Shown here piece by piece: positions 24,804-32,646 of a DNA stretch of 35,286 nt. This DNA is from an uncultured Lachnospiraceae bacterium (GTDB taxonomy: Bacteria > Bacillota_A > Clostridia > Lachnospirales > Lachnospiraceae): positions 1-35,286 of the forward strand of contig CACZHN010000003.1 of NCBI GenBank assembly GCA_902780985.1, written 5' to 3'. Position 1 is the stretch's first letter. Every line of letters begins with the position of its first letter. A program made the translations under genes and the position numbers. Under the pieces are notes generated by a model that saw only the letters and a program-made list of their open reading frames with translations, ran no database searches and had not been told where the DNA came from.

Positions 24804-25031
24804 ATGGACAGATTACTTGAGATTCTTGAAGAGATCATTCCGGGTGAGGATGTGGAAAACTGCACCACTCTGGTTGATGATAATATCCTTGATTCCTTCG
24901 CGATCATTTCACTGGTTGCAGCACTGGAAGAGGAGTATGATATCGTAATATCACCTGCGGACCTTGTTCCTGAGAACTTCAATTCCGCAGAAGCACTTTG
25001 GGATATGATTTCCGAATTAACGGAAGAGTAG
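24804..25031 (+). CDS. Acyl/aminoacyl carrier protein, DltC-like
   Basis: 75 residues, acidic, four-helix type. DDNILDSFAIISLV carries the Ser (Ser31) that receives 4'-phosphopantetheine. It is the expected carrier for the adenylation enzyme and donor for the MBOAT protein. Shine-Dalgarno CAGGAG, 25 bases after the decarboxylase stop. Sequence around the Ser (LDSF) is like DltC and many NRPS-type stand-alone carriers. Confidence 0.92.
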   Translation: MDRLLEILEEIIPGEDVENCTTLVDDNILDSFAIISLVAALEEEYDIVISPADLVPENFNSAEALWDMISELTEE

Positions 25032-25052
25032 GATTCAAAGGCAGGATACGGG

Positions 25053-25928
25053 ATGAGAATAATATCTCGCGAAGAAGCTGTAACAAGATTAAAAGATAAT
25101 CGGGAAACCGAAGTCAGTATCTCCGAAAACGGAGTACCGGTGCTTCGGAGCCGGCTGCTGGCCGGGATTGAAGGATTTCATCACGGTTTTTCAACCCGGA
25201 TCGGAGGCGTGAGTCAGGACATCTATGCCGAAATGAATGTGGGTCTGAAACTGGGAGACGTAAGAGAAAGCGTTCTGGAAAACTACAGGCTTTTGGGAGA
25301 AGCCGTAGGGTTCGAACCTTCAAGGATATCGGCTCCGGATCAGGTTCATGATACGGTGATCAGATGTGTGGGAGAGGAAGATGCCGGAAGCGGCATAGTG
25401 AAGCCTCTTCGCGCCGAAGGGATAGACGGGCAGATTACAGATACGAAAAAATTACCGCTCATAGTATACGGAGCGGATTGTGTACCGATGCTTTTTGTTG
25501 ATCCGGTTAAAAGGGCAGTGGGGACTGCTCACGGAGGATGGAAAGGCACGGTCAGGGGAATTGCTTCCGGAATGGTGGAAGCCATGAAAGAGAGCTTCGG
25601 ATCGGATCCGAAGGATATACGTGTGGCCGTGGGACCTTCTGCGGGGATGTGCTGCTATGAAGTAGATACGAAGGTAGCGGAAGAGTTTCAACGAGTATTC
25701 GGCGAGGACGAGGAAGTGGTAAAGCCCCGTTCTGCGGATAACATAAACGGTAAGTTTATGATCGATCTATGGGAAGCAAACCGAAAATTGCTTATCGAAG
25801 CAGGACTTATCAGGGAACATATATCGGTATTGGGAGTATGCACTATATGTAATTCGGATATGTTTCATTCTCACAGAGCATCAGGCGGTAAAAGAGGCCT
25901 GAATTGTGGGATAATCATGATAGGATAG
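25053..25928 (+). CDS. pgeF: Peptidoglycan editing factor PgeF / YfiH-LACC1 family
   Basis: 291 residues. Family motifs in order: HHGFSTRIGGVSQD (first metal-binding His), NVGLKLGD, QVHDTVIRC, YGADCVPMLFVD (Cys ligand), GTAHGGWKGTV (His ligand), VGPSAGMCCYEV and FHSHRASGGKRGLN. Members are zinc proteins reported either to remove misincorporated residues from peptidoglycan precursors or to have purine nucleoside phosphorylase-type activity. The usual genomic place is near division genes; here it sits between the carrier protein and the TagF-like gene. The tagF start is two bases after its stop. Confidence 0.9.
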   Translation: MRIISREEAVTRLKDNRETEVSISENGVPVLRSRLLAGIEGFHHGFSTRIGGVSQDIYAEMNVGLKLGDVRESVLENYRLLGEAVGFEPSRISAPDQVHDTVIRCVGEEDAGSGIVKPLRAEGIDGQITDTKKLPLIVYGADCVPMLFVDPVKRAVGTAHGGWKGTVRGIASGMVEAMKESFGSDPKDIRVAVGPSAGMCCYEVDTKVAEEFQRVFGEDEEVVKPRSADNINGKFMIDLWEANRKLLIEAGLIREHISVLGVCTICNSDMFHSHRASGGKRGLNCGIIMIG

Positions 25929-25930
25929 TT

Positions 25931-28519
25931 ATGGATAAGTTTATAATTGTTCAAAAAAAAGACAGAGAGAGCTTTATAAAAAAGATTAATAAGATACTCG
26001 ACGCTAAAAGTGTCGAGTATCTTATTGTGCTTAATGAGAAGAAAAACTCGGACAGAGAGATCGTCCTGAGGATGATAGATGTACTGGACAGATATCCCGA
26101 GCTGGTACTTGTATCACCGAAGAAGCCTTTTAAATTCCCTGACAGAATGGAAGGCGTTATGATAAGGATCGCCGATGTAGGTGACCTCAGGATGAACCCG
26201 AAGCTGAAGTACAGTTATGAGGCGGACTTCCTGCTGAGACTTATCCATAAGAAGGAATATAAGATCCTTACCGAGACCGGTTACGTACAGACGGATATCG
26301 GTGACGGAAATTACAAGAACTTCTACGGTTCTTACGATAAGAGCTGGTACACGGAAGATATGGATTCTTTCCTGTTCCCGCTTATCGAAGATATAACAAA
26401 GAATAACGGTGGTGTACTTCCTTACATGCATCAGTATTTCATCATGTACTATCTTAAGTGCAGATTCGATGCCAATAAGGATAACAGAAACAAGCACGTT
26501 TTATCCGAAGAGGAACTGGAAGTATTTCTTGATAAGGCAAGGGAAGCCATGCAGTATGTGGAAGACCGAGTGATCATAGAAGACTCCGAGTATCCTTGTT
26601 ATGCCAAGGAATATCAGCTCAGAAGGATGATGCTTACGATAAAGCATAACAATACCCTTCCGGAACTGGATATAAAGGCTATCAGAAAGAGAGATTCCAG
26701 ACATTCGGGACTGGCTCTCTGCCTCGGCGATGCCATCGCATATTCGTCGGGACTTATGAAATGCAACGTTCTCCTTATGGATTATAAGGACGGATACCTG
26801 AGAATGGACTGTTCGGTCCCGGATGCATTTGATACGGAAAAATGCAATTTCCATTTTAAATGCAACGGCGTGAGATACGAAGTTGACTACAATAACAGCT
26901 ATTCCCTGAGAAAGTATTTCGGAAGGACCGCATTTAAAAGGACTACTTTCAGTGTGAATATCCAGATCGACGGATTTATCGAAAAGGGAGCGGCTATAGG
27001 TTTCTATCTCAGCTACCACGACAGAGAGTATATAATCCCGTTTGAGTTTAAGTCCCACACCAGCAGGCTGACGGATTATCCGAAGAACTCCTACTGGCAT
27101 TTCGGAAAATGGATGGCTACGACCGGCGATTATACGAAGCTGAGAGATCCGTGGGCTATTCCGACCAAGGAAAGCGCCTGCGACTGTATCGTTATCAAGA
27201 GATATAACGCGAAGAAGGCATACATCCGCGAGCTGAGGATCGCACTGGAACTGCTGCTGTCTTTCAGCATGCACCGTTTCAGATTCTATCTTCTGAGAAG
27301 CGCATGGCTTGCTACAAGACCGTTCTTTGCAAAGAAGAAGATATGGCTTTTCTTCGACAAGATATATAAGGCCGGGGATTCGGCGGAGTACCTGTATAAG
27401 TATGCCTGTAAGCAGAAGGACGGCATAAAGAAGTATTATCTGATCGATAAGAAATGTCCGGACTACAGGAGACTTAAGAAAGAGGGACTGCATCCTCTTG
27501 TAAGAGGCAGCTTCCTTCACAGACTGGTATTCTTAAATGCGGATGTGATATTCGCAACCAATTCTACGGTATTTGCATTTAATGATTATTATCTGGAGAA
27601 TTCGAGATATATAAGAGGTATCCCGCATTTTAAGGTGGTATGCCTGCAGCACGGACTTTCCGTGCAGAAGATCGGACTGGCACAGCACAGACTCAGGGAC
27701 AACATTTCCCTTTACTACTGTGCTTCAAAGTGTGAGATCAGGAATCTGGAGCATCCCGTATATAATTACGAGGATTATCCGACGAAAGAGGCAAAGGGTG
27801 CACGTAAGCAGGGAAGATCTGCGGTATCGAAGTATGCGGTTCTTCCGGGTTATTCGGCCCTCAGACTTACGGGTATTCCGAGATATGACGGACTGGTAAG
27901 CAAGGATAAGAAGCAGATTATGATATCTCCGACCTGGAGAATGCAGTCTGCCATGCCTGTTACCAAGAACGAAGGCGTGGAAAGAGATTATAATCCGGAC
28001 TTTAAGAAGACGGAGTATTACAGACTCTACAACTCGCTGATCAACAATTCCGCGCTTATCGATGCGGCAAAGAAGTACGGATATAAGATCGTTTATATCC
28101 TTCATCCGATAGTCAGTCCGCAGAAGAAGGATTTTAAGACAAATCCTTATGTGGATGTGATAGCTTCTTCGGGAGATATGAGCTACGAGAAGTATCTTAC
28201 GGAGTCAAGCCTACTGATCACCGATTACAGCGGTATTCAGTTTGACTTTGCATATATGAAGAAGCCGATAGTATATTACCATCCTCAGAGTCTTGAGGCT
28301 CATTACGAGGAGGGAACTTTCCACTATGACACCATGGCTTTCGGTGAGATAGTGGATGACGAAAAGGGACTTGTTCCGCTTCTTGTCGATTACATGAAGT
28401 CGGGATGTAAGATGAAAGATGAATATAAAAAGCGTGTAGAAAGCTTCTACGAATATCACGATCAGGATAACTGCAAACGTGTTTACGAGGATGTGATAAA
28501 CGAGCAGAAGCTGTGGTAA
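25931..28519 (+). CDS. TagF-like CDP-glycerol glycerophosphotransferase
   Basis: 862 residues. The C-terminal ~350 residues are the glycerophosphotransferase domain: VVCLQHGLSVQKIG (catalytic His), ISPTWRMQ, YILHPIVSPQ (second His), and TDYSGIQFDFAYMKKPIVYYHP. They transfer glycerol-phosphate units from CDP-glycerol to a growing chain on the inner membrane face. The N-terminal ~500 residues are charged and partly beta-rich, perhaps for membrane or acceptor binding; no signal peptide. I use ATG 25931, with AGGAT five bases upstream; ATG 25904 would overlap pgeF and has no site. Near the 5' end is a perfect 15-bp inverted repeat. Last gene of the operon; its presence ties the dlt-like set to a teichoic-acid-type polymer. 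Confidence 0.88.
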   Translation: MDKFIIVQKKDRESFIKKINKILDAKSVEYLIVLNEKKNSDREIVLRMIDVLDRYPELVLVSPKKPFKFPDRMEGVMIRIADVGDLRMNPKLKYSYEADFLLRLIHKKEYKILTETGYVQTDIGDGNYKNFYGSYDKSWYTEDMDSFLFPLIEDITKNNGGVLPYMHQYFIMYYLKCRFDANKDNRNKHVLSEEELEVFLDKAREAMQYVEDRVIIEDSEYPCYAKEYQLRRMMLTIKHNNTLPELDIKAIRKRDSRHSGLALCLGDAIAYSSGLMKCNVLLMDYKDGYLRMDCSVPDAFDTEKCNFHFKCNGVRYEVDYNNSYSLRKYFGRTAFKRTTFSVNIQIDGFIEKGAAIGFYLSYHDREYIIPFEFKSHTSRLTDYPKNSYWHFGKWMATTGDYTKLRDPWAIPTKESACDCIVIKRYNAKKAYIRELRIALELLLSFSMHRFRFYLLRSAWLATRPFFAKKKIWLFFDKIYKAGDSAEYLYKYACKQKDGIKKYYLIDKKCPDYRRLKKEGLHPLVRGSFLHRLVFLNADVIFATNSTVFAFNDYYLENSRYIRGIPHFKVVCLQHGLSVQKIGLAQHRLRDNISLYYCASKCEIRNLEHPVYNYEDYPTKEAKGARKQGRSAVSKYAVLPGYSALRLTGIPRYDGLVSKDKKQIMISPTWRMQSAMPVTKNEGVERDYNPDFKKTEYYRLYNSLINNSALIDAAKKYGYKIVYILHPIVSPQKKDFKTNPYVDVIASSGDMSYEKYLTESSLLITDYSGIQFDFAYMKKPIVYYHPQSLEAHYEEGTFHYDTMAFGEIVDDEKGLVPLLVDYMKSGCKMKDEYKKRVESFYEYHDQDNCKRVYEDVINEQKLW
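25988..26026. repeat. Perfect 15-bp inverted repeat inside the start of the TagF-like gene
   Basis: AATAAGATACTCGAC (25988-26002) pairs perfectly with GTCGAGTATCTTATT (26012-26026) around a nine-base loop. It lies 57-95 bases into the coding sequence. No T-run follows, so it is not an ordinary terminator. It could be an mRNA hairpin affecting translation or decay. Confidence 0.85.
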
Positions 28520-28533
28520 TTGTCTAACAATTA

Positions 28534-28542
28534 TGTTATAAT
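28534..28542 (+). promoter_or_regulatory. Extended -10 promoter of the HD-GYP gene
   Basis: TGTTATAAT, identical to the extended -10 at 17648, lies 64 bases before the ATG at 28607. No convincing -35. No terminator is seen between the TagF-like gene and this site. Confidence 0.7.
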
Positions 28543-28606
28543 CAAGGTGATTTCGCTTTATTGTTTGATTTTTTATGGGGTATCTTGATTATTTGGAGGG
28601 TTATTA

Positions 28607-29854
28607 ATGGAGAAGACGATTACTAACATGCGGGATCTGTCCAGATGTTTTGCTCGTGCGATGAATCTGGTAAGCCCTAAGATTGCAAACCATCATGAGC
28701 AGGTAGCTTATCTTTCCTGGCGTATTGCCGGTGAGATGGGATATTCCGAAGAGGAGAGAATTAAGATCATTTACGGCGCTCTTATGTATGATATAGGAGC
28801 GGTTATTCTTCCGGATCTTGAAGAGGGACAGGAAGAGTATTCGTTCAGCAGACTGGGACAGGCCGGAATGAGCTTTATCGGCGACATTTCCAGTATGAGA
28901 TATGTGAGGGATATTTTCGATGAAGCACAGGTTCCTTACGATGAGAGACCGACATTTGGAGAAATGTCACAGGCGGCTGTATTTGCCGAGATAATAGAAC
29001 TGGCTGTTAAAGTATCGGGTATGATAGATCCGAAGGCTGCAGCCCTTAATCAGTCGGAAGAAATATGCGACACCGTATCCGAGTTTGCCGGAGATATACT
29101 TCATACGGAAGTTATAGAGGCATTCCTCAGGGTATCAAAGAAGGAATATATATGGCTGGAGCTTCTGCATCAGCCGGAGGTTTTCCTGTCGGCCATATCC
29201 GATAATAACGATGTAACACTGGATCATGCGATTGAGATATCGAAGTTCATGTCCAGAATCATAGATTTCAGAAGCTCATATACCGCAATGCACTCCGCAG
29301 GAGTTGCGGCATCAGCGGTAAGACTTGCCGAGATCCTCGGAATGTCTGAAGATGAGTGTAAGATGATGATGATCGCCGGATATCTTCATGATGTAGGTAA
29401 GCTTAAGGTTCCGAAGAAGATCCTTGAGAAGAAAGACAGCCTCACCGATGAAGAGTTCAATATAGTTAAGGAATACGCTTACTATACACAGCTTCTTCTG
29501 AAAGATATTGCCGGATTCGAGCAGATAGGACAGTGGGCTGCACTTCATCATGAGAAACTCAACGGATACGGTTATCCGTTCGGACTTAAGGCAGACGACA
29601 TCCCTATGGGTGCGAGAATTATTGCGGTAGCCGATATCTTCTCGGCTGTTGCGGAGATCCGTTCCTACAGAGACGGAATGTCCAAAGAGCAGGTTATCAT
29701 GGCTCTCAGAGAGTATGTTGAATCGACGGCTCTTTCAAAGTATATCGTAGATCTTATGATCGCCAATTATGACGACATCTATCAGAAGAGAGAAGTAGAG
29801 ACAAGTAAGGAAGGTGCTCGTTACTACGCAGCACTTGTGGACGCTGAAGAATAA
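28607..29854 (+). CDS. Tandem HD-domain protein with C-terminal HD-GYP-type domain
   Basis: 415 residues, no membrane segment. The N-terminal HD domain (~25-170) is degenerate: HHEQVAYLSWR is present but the HD pair reads YD (ALMYDIGAV). The C-terminal domain (~225-390) has HSAGVAASAVRLAE, AGYLHDVGKLKVP, WAALHHEKLNGYGYP (the GYP-type motif) and IIAVADIFSAVAE, so it has the residues of a c-di-GMP phosphodiesterase. The inactive first domain may be regulatory. Shine-Dalgarno GGAGGG. It has its own promoter and terminator, so is monocistronic. Activity on c-di-GMP is inferred from motifs only. Confidence 0.87.
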   Translation: MEKTITNMRDLSRCFARAMNLVSPKIANHHEQVAYLSWRIAGEMGYSEEERIKIIYGALMYDIGAVILPDLEEGQEEYSFSRLGQAGMSFIGDISSMRYVRDIFDEAQVPYDERPTFGEMSQAAVFAEIIELAVKVSGMIDPKAAALNQSEEICDTVSEFAGDILHTEVIEAFLRVSKKEYIWLELLHQPEVFLSAISDNNDVTLDHAIEISKFMSRIIDFRSSYTAMHSAGVAASAVRLAEILGMSEDECKMMMIAGYLHDVGKLKVPKKILEKKDSLTDEEFNIVKEYAYYTQLLLKDIAGFEQIGQWAALHHEKLNGYGYPFGLKADDIPMGARIIAVADIFSAVAEIRSYRDGMSKEQVIMALREYVESTALSKYIVDLMIANYDDIYQKREVETSKEGARYYAALVDAEE

Positions 29855-29871
29855 AAGCCCTTTGAGGCATC

Positions 29872-29904
29872 AAAAAAGCAGGTATCTTAGATACCTGCTT
29901 TTTT
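29872..29904. terminator. Strong bidirectional terminator between convergent genes
   Basis: AAAAAAGCAGGTATC (29872-29886) pairs with GATACCTGCTTTTTT (29890-29904). It serves both the HD-GYP gene (plus) and the M23 peptidase gene (minus). Confidence 0.95.
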
Positions 29905-29921
29905 ATATGCTTTTATCTGAT

Positions 29922-31205
29922 TTAGAAGTATCCCTGAGGATCTACATAGCTTCCGTTTACTCTGACTCCGAAGTGGAGGTGAGGACCTGTTGAATATCCG
30001 GTATTTCCGGAATATGCAATTACCTGTCCTGCTGAGATAACCTGTCCTGCGCTTACAGCGTAACCGGAAAGGTGATAATACATATGTGTCATACCGTTAC
30101 CGCAGTCTACGATAACTGCGTTACCGCCGGTTCCGTAATAACCTACATAGGTTACGATTCCGCCTGCAGCTGCTACTACAGAACTTCCGATAGGACATGG
30201 GATATCGATACCTCTGTGGAATGATCCCCATCTAGGACCGAACGGTGAACTGATGCTGTATGATGTAGGCATCGGCCATACAAGACCACCGCCTGTATAT
30301 ACAGGAGCATTTGCATAAGCAATGGCACTCTGATCAACTCTCTGTGCATCACCGCCACTGGCTGTCTGAGCTGCTGCTGCGGCTGCTGCCTGAGCTGCGG
30401 CTGCCTGTCTTGCGGCTTCGAGAGCTGCCTGTCTGCGGCGCTCTGCCTCTGCCTCGATAGCGGCTATCTGAGCATCCATCTGCTGTTCCTGGGCTTCCAG
30501 ATCCGAAATCTCGTCTTCTGTAAGATCGATGGCAGCTTCGTATTCACCAAGCTTTTCTTTCTTACCTTCCTGAACAACCTCAAGGGCTGCCTGCTCGCCT
30601 TCGGCTTCGGACTTAAGTTCGTTAACGTTGTCCAGCTGAACCTGTAATTCGTCTTCGTACTCGGTAATTGATGCCTCGATATCAGCCAGCTTCTGAAGTT
30701 CCTTCTGGTCATATGCGGAAACCTGTCCGACATATTCCGACTGGTTGATGATATCGTCGTAATTTCCGACTGACATCAGCGCGTCGATATAAGCTGTATC
30801 ACCGTTTTCGTAAGCGAACTGGATACGCTCCTTCATGTTTCTGTACTGATTTGCCTCGGCAATGTATGCATTCTGAAGCTTATCCTCTGTGATGGATACG
30901 CCTGCCTGAATTGCATTTCTCTGCTGAGTGAGCTCTTCGATCTTTGCTTCGTATTCAGCTATCTGATTATCGAGCTCCTGGATAACTTCAACGATGTCAT
31001 CCTTTTTAACGTTCAGGTCGTCCAGCTTAGCCTGGGCTTCCTTCTTCTTTTCTTCGGTTTTCTCTTTCTCACGCTGGATCTCTTCGATTGTCTGATCCGC
31101 ATGAACAATTCCGGCTTCGTAAGTCGGTGCAATTGCAAGAGCCATCGTAACTGCAAGAATTCCCGCTGTCAGACGCTTGCGCATGCCGAATCTGAATTTT
31201 CTCAT
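29922..31205 (-). CDS. Secreted M23 peptidase with EnvC-like coiled coil
   Basis: 427 residues. A Sec signal peptide (MRKFRFGMRKRLTAGILAVTMALAIAP) ends near VHADQ. Residues ~38-265 form a long coiled coil rich in K, E and Q, then an Ala/Gln-rich linker (~265-290). The C-terminal LytM/M23 domain has GPRWGSFHRGIDIP (zinc His and Asp), MTHMYYHLSGY and GPHLHFGVRVNG (HLH). All zinc and catalytic residues appear present, so it may cut peptidoglycan cross-bridges directly, unlike inactive EnvC. The coiled coil may bind an FtsEX-type regulator; none is in the window. Shine-Dalgarno AGAGGT, own extended -10. Confidence 0.93.
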   Translation of the reverse strand: MRKFRFGMRKRLTAGILAVTMALAIAPTYEAGIVHADQTIEEIQREKEKTEEKKKEAQAKLDDLNVKKDDIVEVIQELDNQIAEYEAKIEELTQQRNAIQAGVSITEDKLQNAYIAEANQYRNMKERIQFAYENGDTAYIDALMSVGNYDDIINQSEYVGQVSAYDQKELQKLADIEASITEYEDELQVQLDNVNELKSEAEGEQAALEVVQEGKKEKLGEYEAAIDLTEDEISDLEAQEQQMDAQIAAIEAEAERRRQAALEAARQAAAAQAAAAAAAQTASGGDAQRVDQSAIAYANAPVYTGGGLVWPMPTSYSISSPFGPRWGSFHRGIDIPCPIGSSVVAAAGGIVTYVGYYGTGGNAVIVDCGNGMTHMYYHLSGYAVSAGQVISAGQVIAYSGNTGYSTGPHLHFGVRVNGSYVDPQGYF

Positions 31206-31256
31206 ATACGATTTACCTCTGATAAAACTATTCGGTTAGTATCTGCATATAGGTAG

Positions 31257-31265
31257 AATATAACA
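31257..31265 (-). promoter_or_regulatory. Candidate extended -10 promoter for the M23 peptidase gene
   Basis: The minus strand reads TGTTATATT (TGn plus a 5/6 match to TATAAT), 51 bases before the start codon. Same type as the other extended -10 sites in this window. Confidence 0.55.
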
Positions 31266-31300
31266 CAGATTTACATAACATAAAAGAGTTTATCACAAAC

Positions 31301-31879
31301 TTAATAAATATGCAACAGTTTTGTAACATTTTCATTATGAGCCGCATCTTCGCATGCTTTCATGAGCTCATTCAGGTATCCGGATATCTTTTCCGGCTCG
31401 ATTTCCATGTCTTGTTTTGTCATCCATTCGATGATGATACCGCTGAGTCCGTAGGCGAAAAAACGCGAGAAATACTTGGCCGGTTCGGGCTCGATCTCTC
31501 CTTTTTCGTCCAGCACCTCAATGGCCTGGCTGAATACATTTTCCGCATAATCCACCAGGAAGGTCTTAAGGTAATCATCCGTGTGGTTAATGGTGTTGAT
31601 ACAGAAGTCTCTGTCATTTCTCATGGCGATGAGAGTGTTGGTGAGCTTTTCGTTCCAGTTGCTGAAACTCAGGTCGCTGAGATTTGCGGCAAAGTAATCA
31701 TTATAATATATCCATTTTAAAAGTTCGTATTTGTCGCTGAAATGATAATAGAATGTCTGGCGGTTGATACCGCATTTTTCCGTAATGTCCACAACACCTA
31801 TTTTATCAAAGGATTTCGTTTTGGTAAGTTCTTTCACGCTGTCGGCAATAGCTCTCTTCGTAAAGGCTGAATCAGACAT
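31301..31879 (-). CDS. TetR/AcrR family transcriptional regulator
   Basis: 192 residues. The N-terminal helix-turn-helix is typical of TetR proteins: TKRAIADSVKELTK, then VDITEKCGINRQTFYYHFSD (recognition helix) and KYELLKWIYYN. The C-terminal ligand domain (~60-190) resembles the DhaS-like subgroup (FFAYGLSGIIIEWM). Shine-Dalgarno AAAGGAGCGGG. It is divergent from the LemA-like/MMPL/lipoprotein genes, and TetR regulators commonly control a divergent exporter, so the MMPL gene is the likely target. No clear palindromic operator was found in the 90-base gap. Confidence 0.92.
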   Translation of the reverse strand: MSDSAFTKRAIADSVKELTKTKSFDKIGVVDITEKCGINRQTFYYHFSDKYELLKWIYYNDYFAANLSDLSFSNWNEKLTNTLIAMRNDRDFCINTINHTDDYLKTFLVDYAENVFSQAIEVLDEKGEIEPEPAKYFSRFFAYGLSGIIIEWMTKQDMEIEPEKISGYLNELMKACEDAAHNENVTKLLHIY

Positions 31880-31969
31880 GTCCCGCTCCTTTCATTTCTT
31901 ATTAAACTATGGTATATTTTAATGGATTACTTTATAGGTGTCAAAAGTATTTAAAAAGGGAGATTTGTA

Positions 31970-32512
31970 ATGATCAACATTGTATACATATGTATTGTGA
32001 TATTTATCCTGGCACTGGGTTACTGCTACATCGGTTCGGTGCATAAGATCAATAAAGCCGATATGGCCGCAAAGGATGCGGGAAGCGATATCGATACCTG
32101 TCTCTGGGATATGAACCATAATCTGGGAGTAGTTCTGAAGGCACTTCAGGAGAAGGGCATCGAGCCTGAACTTCCGGAGGATAAGTCGGGACTTCTGGCG
32201 CTGGGCATGAATCCTACGCTTCAGCAGCTTGTGGCTCAGAATGCGGAAGAGAGGATGAAGGTTGTGAGACCTGCGGCGGAAGAAGCCGGCCTGGCCGAGG
32301 ACGAAGCGGTGGCGAAAGCATTTTCCAAGTTCGATAATGCAAAGACGGAACTTATGGCAGCCGGAATGAAGTACAACAAAATGGTTGGAAAGTTCAATTC
32401 CGTTATCTCAAGATTCCCGGCCAGCTTTATTGCGGACCGTAAGAATAAGAGTTCCAAGTCTATTTTCATTTACAGTCCCGAGGGATTGGGAAACGGCGGA
32501 AGTGAGCTGTAG
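31970..32512 (+). CDS. LemA family-like membrane protein
   Basis: 180 residues. One N-terminal helix (VYICIVIFILALGYCYIG) is followed by a long helical domain, and the C-terminal KYNKMVGKFNSVISRFPASFIA matches the LemA signature region (a tyrosine/asparagine stretch followed by FP). LemA proteins have an N-terminal anchor and a four-helix bundle; function is poorly known. AAAGGGAG ribosome site. No terminator before the hairpin at 32584, which sits at the start of the exporter gene. Confidence 0.75.
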   Translation: MINIVYICIVIFILALGYCYIGSVHKINKADMAAKDAGSDIDTCLWDMNHNLGVVLKALQEKGIEPELPEDKSGLLALGMNPTLQQLVAQNAEERMKVVRPAAEEAGLAEDEAVAKAFSKFDNAKTELMAAGMKYNKMVGKFNSVISRFPASFIADRKNKSSKSIFIYSPEGLGNGGSEL

Positions 32513-32583
32513 CATTTTTACACTTTCACAAATGTGTCAAAAAACCAAACATATCGAATATACTGTCTAATTACAACATACAG

Positions 32584-32643
32584 CCTCCGATGCTATCTTA
32601 TCTGCTGATAGAAAGCAGAATGATAGTCGATCGGAGGTTTTTT
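32584..32643 (+). promoter_or_regulatory. Terminator-like hairpin enclosing the ribosome binding site of the MMPL gene
   Basis: CCTCCGAT (32584-32591) pairs with ATCGGAGG (32630-32637), continued by CTATC/GATAG (32593-32597, 32622-32626) and an inner stem TCTGCT/AGCAGA (32601-32606, 32614-32619). TTTTTT follows at 32638-32643. The GGAGG at 32633-32637, nine bases before the ATG at 32647, is the exporter's ribosome site and is buried in the stem. The element could terminate transcription, hide the ribosome site, or both. Confidence 0.7.
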
Positions 32644-32646
32644 GTT

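Noticed and set aside
23369..24982. Long minus-strand open frame (~537 codons) opposite the decarboxylase and adenylation genes
   Set aside because: It lies antisense to clear plus-strand enzymes, has no ribosome site or recognisable domain, and its composition (Arg/Ser/Tyr-rich) is that of a reverse-frame shadow.
32590..32646. N-terminal extension of the MMPL exporter from ATG 32590
   Set aside because: That ATG lies inside the 5' arm of the hairpin and lacks a ribosome site; ATG 32647 follows GGAGG at the right distance and begins the usual first helix.
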